Positions 24,650 through 36,290 of a DNA stretch of 64,000 bases are shown one piece after another. The stretch spans positions 4,695,679-4,759,678 of the forward strand of contig ML680098.1 in assembly GCA_007922225.1 (NCBI GenBank), in the 5' to 3' direction. The stretch is from Emydura subglobosa. Taxonomy: Eukaryota; Chordata; Testudines; Chelidae. The notes below the pieces were generated by a model. The model did not search any database and was not told where the DNA came from. It worked only from the letters and a program-made list of their open reading frames with translations. The translations under genes and the position numbers were made by a program. Each line of letters starts with the position of its first letter. Position 1 is the first letter of the stretch.

Positions 24650-26090
24650 TGCCTACCCAGCCTCATCAGATCAGGGCAATGTTGCTGGCTGAGCTAAGGA
24701 AGGGAATATGATGCTCCCAGAGGGGAGAGATGAGACGGGATAAGAGCACATTCAGGAGCCGCCACCCCCCTCACCCCCCTCCCTCGGGTTCGCTGCATCC
24801 CATTAGCCAACCAGGGGAAGAGGGTGGTAGCTGATTGGCTCCCATGTCCTTTTCTCTCTTCCCCTCCTCTTCCCCCCCCCAAAAAATTTAAAGCTTTCCC
24901 TCTCCTGCTGGAGCCTCTTTCCTCTTCAGTTGCTCCACCTTCCCCTCCCTGTAGTAGTACTTACCGAGCTGTGCTTACAGAATGGTATGGGTCTGACTGA
25001 GCACCTGTTTTTTGCGATCAGGAAGGAATTTTTTTTGTTGGGCCAAACTGGCTGGAGATACAGCAGGTTCTCTTTCTTTCCTCACAGCATTGTGAAGGCA
25101 CAATTGGGATAATGAAGACTAAGATTTAGAAGTCTAACATTAAACAAAAATATAGGAATGTGCAGTTTGCTAGCATCCAGTGTAGCTAAGAGCCAGCTCC
25201 CAGAAATAGATGAGATTTAGGATTTTAGCTGGTGGACCTGTGGCTGTAAGGTGAACAGGACGCCTGAAGTCTTTGCAGATGCAGGTTCCCCACTCCCCCC
25301 CATCCCTTGGCACTCTCAAGTCCTCCATGGAGGGAGCTGAAGAGGGAGGGTTATAGGAATCAAAACTGAGCAGAATCCTAGAGATTAGCCAAGGGCATCT
25401 ACGGGGCTGTCCATAAATAATGTAACATTTTTTGGTAATTTTCAAGACTCACCCACTCTCTTGTAATACTCGAACACTGAAACAAACACAGTCATGCAAA
25501 ATTAAGGACCCACGAACTCCCTACTGTATTATGTAATTTATGGACAGCCCCTACCCCAAGTTATTGGTTATATGGTGGAAGTCCTGTAACCTCACACTGG
25601 GCGCAGTTAAATGCCTGATATGAGATGGGTGGGTGTATATAGTCCCCACCTAGTGTTAATAAAATTGCTGCCTGTCACCTAAACGCGTTTTTCATTCACT
25701 CATCTGCATGTCCTACGCAACTAGGATTTGGCAATGTTGCTGATGTTTGTTCTTGGCCACATCACTTAGCCGCCTGGTGGTCCAGGTTGCTAATCTTGAG
25801 TAGTGTAAAACACAACATTTCTGAGATGTAAGGTTGGATCTGGTGGTGATGTGCTGCTGTCTCCCTGTATACAGTTCACCAGTGGCTTGGAGAGCATTTC
25901 ATGCAATTTAGCTGGGTGTCTCTGCATGTTGTTGGCCAAGTGATAACAGCACCTGGAGGGGTTTGATGGTTGTCACTAGAATAGCATTGTAAGAGACAGC
26001 CCAGTCTGAAGAGTTAAGGGTGCAAAGTGGTCCCACAGTTCCAGGTTGTACTCCAGGGGTCTGTCACACCCTCCTCATTATCACACTTTT
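24650..26090 (+). mobile_element. LTR-like old retroelement block
   Basis: This block is unusually GC-rich at its left (C-rich runs 24762-24782 and 24871-24880). It carries promoter-like signals: an inverted CCAAT box (attgg, 24834-24838), a TATA-like aatttaaag (24885-24893), a second TATA-like tgtatatag (25634-25642) and a poly(A) signal AATAAA (25658-25663). Phrases such as 'gatcaggaaggaatttt' and 'gccaaactggctggagat' recall a repeat widespread in turtles. A mariner-like MITE sits inside. No gag or pol reading frame is visible. Boundaries are approximate and the family is unassigned. Confidence 0.4.
25402..25551. mobile_element. Tc1/mariner-like MITE
   Basis: About 150 bp with near-identical inverted ends: 'ggggctgtccataaat' on the left and 'atttatggacagcccc' on the right, a perfect 16-bp inverted repeat. 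TA dinucleotides lie at both edges (25400-25401 and 25552-25553), consistent with a TA target duplication. Short length and no reading frame indicate a non-autonomous element. It interrupts the LTR-like block and is therefore younger than it. Confidence 0.8.
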
Positions 26091-29000
26091 TTTTTTTTTA
26101 AATCAAAACTCACTAAAAACATGAACTTTACTAATTGTATCATCACTGCTCTGTAATTTTTTATAAAAATACTGTAACAAATTTGCAGCCCTAATTATAA
26201 ATAACCAAGTACTCAAAACAGTGCCAACTCCCCAAACCCATTCTCAAAAGGAATGCCTCCCACCCATTTCCTGAATTAGAATCCGGTGAACTGGAGATGG
26301 GAAAGTTCTGCTATGTATTACCTAGTCCTTCTATTCACTCTACCCTCCATGAGCAGGTGGAGGACTACTACCTACAGATCATTTTCTAGTGCCTGATTAA
26401 TTTATGAATAAATAAATGTCTCCTATACTTCCCCCAACTTCTTGAGAATAATTCCACACAACTCCTTTACTGCAGACAATGGACTAAAACAATGAAATAC
26501 TCCACATTTACCAACTGTTCTGGTCTTAGACATAGAAGCAGCAAAGATAGGTTTGATAGTTATGTTATGGCATGAGCCTCAATCTCAATTAACAGACAGG
26601 AGTATTAATTCCCACACTCACCCAGATTACCATTAATTACTTTAGTCAAATCTGAAGCCTCATGCAACAGTAAACGAAGGCAACCCAGCAAGAAGCAAAG
26701 CATCACCCCTCCCCAGCTCACAAAGACCCCATGACTCTATACATATCATTTAGCATCACCCTGGTCTTTTTTAACCTATGAGCTTTCACTCTTCAGCCCT
26801 TTCTGCCTAATAAAAAGCAGTTAATGGGCATTTAAGTCAGTAATGCCACTCTTAGCGTCCAGTCTACTTTCACACTTTCTCACACAACCAAGTAGATGGC
26901 TTTTCATAATTAACTATCATTAGTATAGCTTTAACAACACTTAGCATTTTGTTCTACAAGACGGCAAACATTTCCGGTTAAAAATTGCCCTTTTCTGAAC
27001 ACTGCTGTCGTAGGCAGTTCGTTTGTGGGTAGGTGGATTACAGAAAAGGTAGGAAGTGGGTCGGGTGAGGGGAGAGTTGGTCACTTTTTTATTTACCTAA
27101 TCTGCTTGGCTATTGCTGGCCAAGTTTGCTCTTGGAACAATGAGAAAGGCCAATTAATTTATCAATCTGTACTCCTCTCTGCCATAACATATTTTCCTCT
27201 TGCCAACAAAAAATGTGTCCATTATCAGCCAGGTCCCTGTCCTCCCAGGCAGCTCGTGCAGCTGTATAATTACACTTCTTCCCTTGACAACTTGCATGAT
27301 TGTTTTCCTAACAGTATATTACTTCGTTAGTACTTTCCAATATACGTTATTTTTAAACTGTCACTTTTGCCCAACTCATCCCAATTCACACTCGTCTGTT
27401 TATCATAACAATCATTAATAACTGTCACTCCACGCCATCAATTTAACGAACTCACTCCCTCATTAGCATGTTCTAGCATTTGTTCCATAGAAAGCCTGAT
27501 TATTTTCTACAACAGGCCAAGCCAATTACTTTAGTGAAATGGAATCACATTAATCAAAACTTAACAAGGTGGCAAATTTAAAGATATCAGATTGCAAAAG
27601 ACAGCATAACTAATATGTCAATGTCAGAGGTACTATGTAGGTATGCAGCAGCTGTACTAAATATATCTCTTCATGGAGGCCACATGAATTTTGACGTTTC
27701 ATATGATCTGACAACTACCAAGGTGATATGAGAAGGCTAGAGGCTGAGCTGCTCCCGATGACTTTTGTAGATTCTGGCAAGGACAGCAGAGAAAGGCAGA
27801 GAGGGGGGAAAAAAGAAAATGGTGACCATGTACCATCTATGGTGTGGCAGACAGCAGTTCAGCACGTCCCTCTATGCCAAGACATTTTCTTTTACACTTT
27901 AAATGATGATACTCATCAATCACAACCTGACAGTGGCATCAGAACCAGCTGCAAACATGCAAAGCCCAGCAGTCTGAAATATGCTGACAACTAACAGAAA
28001 TACATATAAAATGTTTCTTTCAGTCTAGAGTAAATGGAAAGAGTAGAGGAACGTTCTTAATATAGTGGTGGATTTTTAAAAAAAAACAAACATCAAACTT
28101 TTCGTCTCGACTGGTAGCTCTTGAGACTCTTTTTATGTTAAGCAACTACACACCTGTATCCTCAAACCTCCAACTACCCACTGGCTCAGCTATTTTAAAA
28201 TAATACCCTGTTCTTCATGCACCAGCAGAAGATAAACACCTAACATTAGTCTTTACTCATTTGGACAGGAAATTACAGCTTTATTGAATACACCTGAACT
28301 CTTTCTAGTTTTTCCATACAAACAGTGGCAAATACTCATGGCTCATTTTTATTTTGTTATTTAATTATTATTTTAAAGTGGGACAAAGTGTCCTAGAGCT
28401 TATAAGTTCTGCTGTACAATGTTATTTTACTTGGTTATATCTTACAGTTCATGAAATTGTGCTATGATTCTTTTTTTACATCTTAAATAGCTATTTGGTT
28501 GGGTTGCCAGGTTGAACATGATAAATGTATATGATAAAAAAGAACAAAGAGAAGGGCCAGTGCATGTAACCCTACAACATTAGTCAGGGTATTAACCCAT
28601 TCCATTCCTAATTGCTGGCATTTTAAAAGTCATCCTGACCAACTTTGCTCACTTCATCCTGTAACATCATGTTAAAGACTTAGATGTTCATTAATACTAG
28701 AAGTTACAATAGAGTTCAATTTTTTTTAAAATCCCCACCACTACAGAAAAAAATATCCAAAAGTTTTTATAAGCCATGCATTTTTAGAGTTAGTCCCCAG
28801 CTTTAGCATCAAACTTGAGGAACTGTTTCAAATTCAGTCAGAAATAAGTCAAAAAAGGCACTTCTCCGCACCATATGGTGTACCTATAAATCTTAATTTC
28901 TTAGCTGATATTTTTAACTAGTTTGCCACCTAAAATATCCAGACATATTTAGGTTCCTCTCTGTAACACACATTGGGGACCTTATGAATATATCTGTCCC

Positions 29001-29674
29001 ATAATACATATACATAAACTACAATTAACCAAATATAGTGTAATGCAACTGAAACACAAAACATCTGTCAAATCCTCATATAAAGGATGCTATTATAACC
29101 GAAGTGTTAACTGTGTAAGATTAATCAAGCAACACCAGTCACCATTAGCAATGCAGCTATAATATCTGATCAATTAGCATCACATAATTCACAAAACTGA
29201 ATGCAACAGCACGATGGGCAAATGGGATAAGACATGCTCCAAGTTTATTTTGCCTGATGTAACAATGTTCTTCTATGTTTTAATTAAAAATAGGAATACA
29301 AATAAACACACAAACTAATGAAGCATTTCTCACCAGCACACCTGAAAATGCCTATACAGATTTACTTCACACACTTATAATTTCAGATTTTGGACAGCCT
29401 ATATAAATCACATTTATTTACAGAGCATCTTTCATCCCAAAACACTGTAAAAGATAACAACTCACTGAAAACATTTCATCCACCAATGACATGCAACTAC
29501 TTCCAGGAAGGAACAAAGCAGCAATTTCAAAATGCAAGACACCATTACCTAATGGTTTAGGACACAGAGAAATAGTTTAGAGCTAACAAACTGCAAGACA
29601 AGTTTGAATTGGTAAAATGCATTTACTGCCCTTGAATTATAATCTGACACCAGTGCTTAACATATATTACACCA
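26091..29674. other. Unique non-coding DNA, possibly conserved
   Basis: No gene is supported. The stretch 26560-27560 is repeat-free, with TAAT-type homeodomain cores ('ccaattaatttatcaat' near 27150) and balanced composition, the look of conserved non-coding sequence. 28020-29660 is AT-rich and featureless. Confidence 0.45.
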
Positions 29675-29752
29675 AGGGTGAGATTTTTTTCAAAGGCAGT
29701 TAGGCAGCCACATAACTGAAAAGTTAAATGCCTAACCTTAAAATCTCACTCT
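29675..29752. mobile_element. Short palindromic MITE, 78 bp
   Basis: The ends 'agggtgagatttt' (29675-29687) and 'aaaatctcactct' (29740-29752) are inverted repeats at 12 of 13 positions. Inside, 'gttaggca' is matched in inverted form by 'tgcctaac'. This is the layout of the short sauropsid palindromes that read 'gagattttcaaagg...ttaggc'. Confidence 0.7.
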
Positions 29753-30015
29753 AAAAATAAATACTCTTTCTAGCACCCAGTTTCTTCTGTTATAATGCCA
29801 GCAGGACGCCAAGGGAATCTGCCCCAAGATATGATGAGAGCAGTAATTACAAATGTTGCAATTACCAGTGTTAGTGCTAGTGGTAGAACATTGACTACAT
29901 AGTAAATACTAAATTTAAAATGGAATAAAGCTACAAGAACTCTACTCAACTTCACTATGTCTGGATAAAAACCAAGTTGAATCACTAGATAGTAGGTAGT
30001 AGCGGTACTATAATC

Positions 30016-30155
30016 CCACATCTAGAAGAGCTTTCATCTAGATACTCAAAGTGCTTTATAAACAGGAATTAAGCCTCAACACCATTGCAAAGTAGATTAT
30101 ATCCATTGTTCAGGTAGGGAAACTGAGGCAGAGGAGTTAAGCAGACTATAGAGAG
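30016..30155 (+). repeat. MIR-like SINE relic
   Basis: 'gatactcaaagtgctttata' begins the copy, followed by 'aagcctcaacaccattgcaa', 'agattatatccattgttcag' and 'gtagggaaactgaggcagag'. These correspond to the MIR order 'tctcaaagcgcttta', 'cctcacaaca', 'attatccccattttacag' and 'gaggaaactgaggcacag'. Confidence 0.8.
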
Positions 30156-31678
30156 TTATTAGTTCTTGGTTCTTCTTATAAATGTTGATACCGAATTGAA
30201 AGTGCTAGGTTAATTTGATTATTGCTACCAGAACCTATTTTTGACATCAAGTGATACGTTTCATAGGATTGTCTTCTTGTCTTATTCGTTCATATCACAT
30301 GATTTTCAAGAAGACCGATTGATCCATTCAGTCTTTGTAATGTTTCTAACTTTGTTATGAATAGTAATAACCAGTATAATATAGCTGCCTCGGTTCACAA
30401 CCACCCAGGACAGAACATATTTTCACCCAACATGTGTGATAATTTGGAATGAATCTGCTAAATATCACACAGTAAAGTTCTTTACCACAGATTATGCTAA
30501 ACCTTTCACTGTCACGCACTCCCGTGTTCCAGCCACAAATGCAGTATTAAAAGCCACTGTCCTTGTAAACTTTACGCTGTTTAACAGCAGCATTCTTGTA
30601 CCTTTCCGAGCAGTTCAACATATATCTGAAATGAGAGGACTAAGAGCATTAATGCAATTAAAGAAAAATTATATGAAACTCAATGATTCTAGTTCCTTTG
30701 AAATACATGTAAAACTTTAGCTCTTGCTTTTTCATTGTGTGCTGCATACTGTGTCTAAGATTAATCCCTCAGGAGTTTTTTATTTCCTATTCTGCCTATC
30801 TTTCATCTTCACCCCAGACTAAGCAGATGGATGTGAATTCAAAGTTTTCTGATCTTTAGCACAAGTTATGGAGGGTTATCTTTGGCTGTATATCTTTCTG
30901 CTGGCAGCACTCCCTTGGTGATGAAGGATTAACCACCGCAGCTGTCTCTTCCCAGAATGATGCAGTGCAGCGCTCCTCAACACGACAGCATCACTTAATC
31001 TTAATGTCCGCTCTTCCAGCGCAGCCGCGCAGGACAAAGCCAATCAACATCAGATGCCACCAAGATGGACCTACTGCTTGGCCCTGGAGTCTTTCACCCT
31101 CACACACCTATTAATCAACATCATCCAGACCAATCCCAGAGTTCACTTCTCTCAAACCTCAGTTAAACTAAACTAGGGTTTATGTTAACAGTCTGAGGCA
31201 TATAAAAATCTATCTGTAAAGCAAGCGTGCATATGCAAAACCATAGAGAACATTCAAATTATTGTTTGTGGATCATGGTTCATCTACATAAGCATGGGTC
31301 TATTATGTTTTAAAAGTTAATGATATTTGTCTGAATTACTAATTTTGGGTAATTGGCTTTCTTTAATAAAGAAAGCTGCCACATCTTTTATCACTGACTA
31401 CCTCATGCCTGGAATGGCTTAAGAGGACATAACTATTTCATCTTAGACCGTGAAATTGTTATTAGGAACTCTACCAGCCCACAAATAGTAAATACATCTT
31501 TATGTTGCTGAAAATTCTTTGGTCTCAAATCACATACTTTCACAACAGTATATTATCTTGTCAAGACTTATTTTTGCTACTTTAACTTCCCATATGCAGA
31601 CTGTTTAGTGCTCTCATTTTTTTCTGGCTCCATAGCAATTATAATATAGTACCTTTTTTATTTTGTTATACACACACA
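30156..31678. other. Repeat-free DNA, conserved-element candidate
   Basis: The stretch 30380-31170 has no recognisable transposon and a higher GC content than its surroundings, especially 30890-31150. A 94-codon plus-strand open frame at 30436-30720 has no domain and no codon bias I can see, so I do not call it a gene. The end runs into a (CA)n repeat at the assembly gap. Confidence 0.4.
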
Positions 31679-32078
31679 NNNNNNNNNNNNNNNNNNNNNN
31701 NNNNNNNNNNNNNNNNNNNNNNNNNNNNNNNNNNNNNNNNNNNNNNNNNNNNNNNNNNNNNNNNNNNNNNNNNNNNNNNNNNNNNNNNNNNNNNNNNNNN
31801 NNNNNNNNNNNNNNNNNNNNNNNNNNNNNNNNNNNNNNNNNNNNNNNNNNNNNNNNNNNNNNNNNNNNNNNNNNNNNNNNNNNNNNNNNNNNNNNNNNNN
31901 NNNNNNNNNNNNNNNNNNNNNNNNNNNNNNNNNNNNNNNNNNNNNNNNNNNNNNNNNNNNNNNNNNNNNNNNNNNNNNNNNNNNNNNNNNNNNNNNNNNN
32001 NNNNNNNNNNNNNNNNNNNNNNNNNNNNNNNNNNNNNNNNNNNNNNNNNNNNNNNNNNNNNNNNNNNNNNNNNNNNNN
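31679..32078. other. Assembly gap, 400 N
   Basis: Exactly 400 unknown bases. The left edge is a 'tatacacacaca' dinucleotide run, so an unresolved CA microsatellite is the likely cause. Any open frame crossing it is an artefact. Confidence 1.
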
Positions 32079-33304
32079 ATAAAAGGCTAGCAAAGTTTTC
32101 AAAGGCAAATGCAATAAAACAGTAAATTATAGATAGAGTTTACTAAACAAATGCAACCTAGTTAAATTTAGAAAAATCTTCACTTTTGCTTACATTTGCA
32201 ATTTTACTGCTGAACTACTAGTATTTCTTACTTATGCAACATTAAAATGTATAAGAAATCCTCTTGTGTGCTATACGCAGCAACTACTCTTGATTTATAA
32301 TACTCAATTTAGAAAAAAACCCACAACTAAACTTGATTTAAATCACAGATTATTCTGTAAAACACAAGCAAGGAACTATTCCAAATCCTAAATGTAATTT
32401 AAACATATTTATATTTTACAGTGATATATTTTCCTCATTCCTTGTCTTACTACTGTAAACTTTCTGTAATTATATAAGCAATTTCCCTGAGGTCACAACA
32501 TTGATCACAGTTATACATTGCTCAAGTATTACAAAAACACAGATGATAGTAAAATATTGCTGGACATCACTTGGAAAAGAAATGCAAACTGAGGTGAATG
32601 AGTGCAAATTTTGCCATAAAGTATTTTCAATAGATTAGTCATTTCCTCCCTACCTCACCCTTTGCTGATTGTTAGTTCCACCCAAAACAGTTCTTGTATT
32701 TTCACACAGGAAAATGTGTAAAAAGTAGAATAGCGTGAGAGTTAAAACAAAGGAAATAACTTAAATGGCAGCAGAAATTTTGCCAAAACTTCACATCCTT
32801 TTATATTGTTCTTTACCTCCACTGCAATCATACTACCTCTGTCCCCTTAGAAACTGTCATTGTGGCCAGGGACTCACAGTATTACAATCCCCTAATGGAG
32901 CTCAGTTCAATTTTTAGTGCTTCTGGTTGAGCTGGAGTTCTCACACACTTAATGAGAGGAGAGTTCACAGCTCTCAATGCACTATGCAAATAGACGTTAT
33001 TTAGGAGCAGTTAGTGTTGGCATGTTGCACAGCAGAGCTGACGCACCAGTCACTGTACACTAGTTAACAAATGCAAGACTCCCCTTTGGACAGATGCTTA
33101 TAAAACGAGATGACAGGGAAATATAGAGGTGAAAATAGAGAGAAGGCTGTATCAGTTCAGTATGCAAAAACGATATGCACTCAACAGGGTTTCACCAAGA
33201 GCTGTAATAAAGGGTGGAAAGAAGCCATTCACTGGACTCAATGTACACTTCAAGAGTGGGAGAACATGCAGTCTTCAGTATTTGTTTTGGAGTTAATTTC
33301 AAAG
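32079..33304. other. AT-rich non-coding DNA
   Basis: No gene or named repeat is visible. An octamer-like atgcaaat occurs near 32984. Confidence 0.5.
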
Positions 33305-35611
33305 CAGGGTTTCTCAAATGGTGTTTTATAATTCCCAAAGAAGGTTTGGGGAGATTGCAAGCTGCTATGGAAAAAATGTAACATTTTATTAAAATAATTC
33401 AATACATTTCACAAAAGGGATAAAACACTCTCAAGCCCTGTAGTAGCAAGTGCCTTTAAGACCACCATTTTATTGTAACCCAAGAACTCCAGCTAGTTAA
33501 TTGTAGATTAGAGCAGAATGTGACTGTGTGCAGCTAAAGCTGCTAGAGCCCCTAGGCCTGATTTTCTGATGTGCTGAATGCACCTCCAGTTGTAGGTGCT
33601 CAGCATTTTTGGAAAATTTATGCAACTAAATTGGAACACCACAAGCTTTGGCTTTAAATAGTACAGCCCCCAGTGCACTGTTGTACCAAGTTGTTCAGCC
33701 TATTGTAACTCAGTTCTGGTGAGAGTGATTTAGGAGGAGGATCTTTTCACAGAAATGACAGTGGCAAGTTGTTCCAAAGACTCCTCTGAAACAAAATGTG
33801 GAACTGTGATAAATATATAACAGTTTTAGATCAAATAATTCAACTCTCATTGTGAATTGTGTAATGTATTCTGAAGTGCTTTGCCACTGATAGTATGAAG
33901 CCTTTGATGTTTTGGGGACATATAAACAAAATTCCATCAATGAAAGAAAAGCATAAGGATTTTTCTCAAAGAAAACCGGAATTCTTGCAAAAATCAAGAT
34001 GACTTGATTGTTCAAACCATCAGTATCAACATGAATATGCTTCTGGTATTGTATCTCTATGAATCACACACTGGGCAAGGTACATACCACTGTGGAAAAT
34101 CATATCCCTCTCTGTGCAAGAGACATGCATTCAATAGTTAAAGAGCCTGAAGCAGCTACCCAATTGAACTGTGCATGTCAGATAGTGCCGTTTTAGACTG
34201 TATTAGTGACTTGGTTGAGAACATCCAGCAGCAAATGCTTTTAAAAATTCAGGAGAAGCAACTAATTGGCAGTTCAACTTGATGAGTCAACCGATGTCTG
34301 AGTGCTACACAGCTTCCAGCGTTGGTCAAGTATGTTTATAGTCATTTCTAGGAAGAAAACTTGCACCTTTGTAAAGTTATGCCTGTTTGCACAAACAAAG
34401 AATACTTATGCAAGATGTTTGAGAGAGCAGCCAAAGATTTCCAGATTCAGTGGGAGTGGTGTACTATAACCTATATAGATGATACCAGGGCAATAATAAG
34501 AAAGCATAGTAGCCTGGTCTCATGGATCCAAAACATACAAAATATTGCGTCACAGCTTCACTTCTGTGAACTGTCACACTCTTGGCTGCTAAGTAAGTTC
34601 CTCACAAACAAGTTTACTTCACTGAAGATGTCCAATAAATTCTCAACTTTGGGCTCTTCTGTACAACATAGGTTCCCTGAACTAGCAATTCTCTTCATAC
34701 AGCACTGGGGGGGTTCTCATAGGTAAAATGTTGGCACCACTGTTTTGAGCAAGGCCATGAAGTGATTTTGGGTGCTATTTACCACCTTTCTGACATACTT
34801 AGGGCACCTAAGCAAAATGCACTCTTCTCTTCAGGGATGGAATAGGAATGTTTTTTCCATTTACAACACGGAATAAGTATTCATCAGAAAGTGTGGATAT
34901 TGATCTTCCCAAGTGAAAGAGGAATCCATGGTTAGCTCTTGCTTCAGAATTTATCAAAGGAATTGAGAAGCTTGCCAGAGAACCAGGAAAAACTGCATTA
35001 AAATCTGAGACGCTTCAAAATCTGTTGCAGGACACTTTTTCCTGAAAAACTCAGAAGAGAGGTGATCACCAAACCCTTCCTACACGATGCCATTGACTCA
35101 ACAGCACTGACTGGGCTATTGGCAAGACAAACTGACAGACGTCTCAACTGCAGGGTGTTGTCATAGGACTTTCACTAGTCAGGAATTTGACAGATTTTGG
35201 TTCTCTCTGGAGAAAAAGTATCCAAGTTTTAGTTGCAGAAACCTGGAAATCTTATGCTTTTGTTCTCCCTATCTCCACAAGGAAGGTTCCTCTTCAATGG
35301 TAGCAATAATATTTAGGTATTGCAATCACACAATCAGAAATTATTTCAGACTACGCACTTCCAAATTCAATCAGGTGTAGAACATCTCTTCAGAAAGACA
35401 GGCTTCTCTACTGCATTGCAAATGTATTTAAGATTGCCTAGTTCTCATTTAAAACTGAAGCTGCTTTTTGCAATATAACAATTTTTGATATGGTTATGAT
35501 TACAAGTGGTCTTCTGTTCATTGTTCGGGTTCATTGTCTGGTGGGGAAGAAATGCTCTGCAACCTTCTTCACATGGAAGGAAGTTCAGCTCGGAAAGTTT
35601 GGGAAATCCAG
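33305..35611 (+). pseudogene. Decayed full-length hAT transposon (transposase pseudogene)
   Basis: Translating the plus strand across shifting frames recovers the order of a hAT transposase of the ZBED5/Charlie kind. 'LAVQLDESTDV' (about 34270-34300) matches the catalytic-core 'FALQLDESTDV'. 'EENLHLCKVMPVCTNKE' (34352-34402) follows, then 'DDTRAIIRKHSSLVS' (34470-34520), matching 'DGARAMTGKHSGLV'. The C-terminal dimerisation block is seen near 35207-35310 as 'LEKKYPSFSCRNLEILCF'. Stops and frameshifts are frequent, so it is dead. Candidate ends are 'cagggtttctcaaatggtg' (33305) and 'aaagtttgggaaatccag' (to 35611), the usual hAT CAGTGTTTCTCAAA type. Flanking 8-mers tttcaaag and atctaaag agree at 5 of 8. 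The 2.3-kb length fits a complete element. Confidence 0.8.
33554..33620. repeat. Palindromic MITE fragment inside hAT relic
   Basis: 'aggcctgattttctgatgtg' followed by 'ctgaatgcacc' is mirrored by 'ggtgctcagcatttttgg', the layout of the common sauropsid 'cctgattttcagaggtgctgagcacc' palindrome. If the hAT boundaries are right, it inserted into that element. Confidence 0.55.
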
Positions 35612-35660
35612 ATCTAAAGTAAAGAGCTTTCCCAGAAAAAGAATAGTAGCAAAATGAAAG

Positions 35661-35722
35661 CCGCGGGCGGGCGGGTGGGAGGGAAGAGGGGGACGGCGAC
35701 GACGACACCGCACGGCACCACC
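35661..35722. other. CpG-dense islet, 62 bp
   Basis: Ten CpG dinucleotides in 62 bp, beginning 'ccgcgggcgggcggg' and ending 'gaccgcacggcaccacc'-like text with a (GAC)n core, sit in DNA that is otherwise AT-rich and CpG-poor. It starts 50 bp beyond the right end of the hAT relic. It is far shorter than a normal CpG island. It could be a promoter remnant, a GC-rich minisatellite or foreign or misassembled sequence. Confidence 0.6.
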
Positions 35723-36018
35723 TTTTATAGACAGTCTCACTTAGTAAACAAAATTAAGATTATCTTGAAAACTTCTTGCCCAGTTATTACGTAACAGTAC
35801 TGAGAACCAGCTTTGTAACTCCTGTATTCTTTTGGCTCAGTCTGCATTGTGCTGCTCAAAGCAACGTATTGGTATAAGCAGAACATCATGTTTTCCAAGA
35901 CAGTCTTCTTTATAATTTCCATTCATTTTTCTATTTTAATTTCCCAGGTCAAGCACTCATTTACGCATACACAGAGGCTACCACAAAGACGACCTTAAAG
36001 AAAAGGGGAGGGGGGCGT

Positions 36019-36290
36019 GGTGCAAGTCTACACAGACTATATCAGCACAGCTACCTCAGCATAACTTCATATTGTGGATGCAGCCTACAATGACAAATGT
36101 TTTTTCCAATCAGTACAGGAACATGACCTCCCCAAATGACAACAGCTACATTAACAGAAGCATTCTTCTGTCAGCGTAGTTGGGTATACAGTGGGTTAGG
36201 TCAGCATAGCCAGACAGAAGTGTAGATTTTTCACATCTCTGACCCAGTTAGCTATGTCAACCTAAATCTTAATGTACAGCTGGACTGGAT
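36019..36290. mobile_element. hAT-like MITE, decayed
   Basis: The left end 'gtgcaagtctacacagacta' and a right part with 'ttagctatgtcaacctaaat' and 'cttaatgtacagctgg' match the 'gtctacactac...gtcgatctaacttttatgtgtag' elements common in turtles. An internal 'gtcagcgtagttgggtatac' supports this. The copy is degenerate and edges are approximate. Confidence 0.5.

Noticed and set aside
31614..32114. Open frames of 166 and 139 codons across the N block
   Set aside because: They consist of unknown residues over the assembly gap.
34361..34726. 121-codon plus-strand open frame as a host gene
   Set aside because: It is a surviving piece of the dead hAT transposase, with the rest of the protein broken by stops and frameshifts on both sides.
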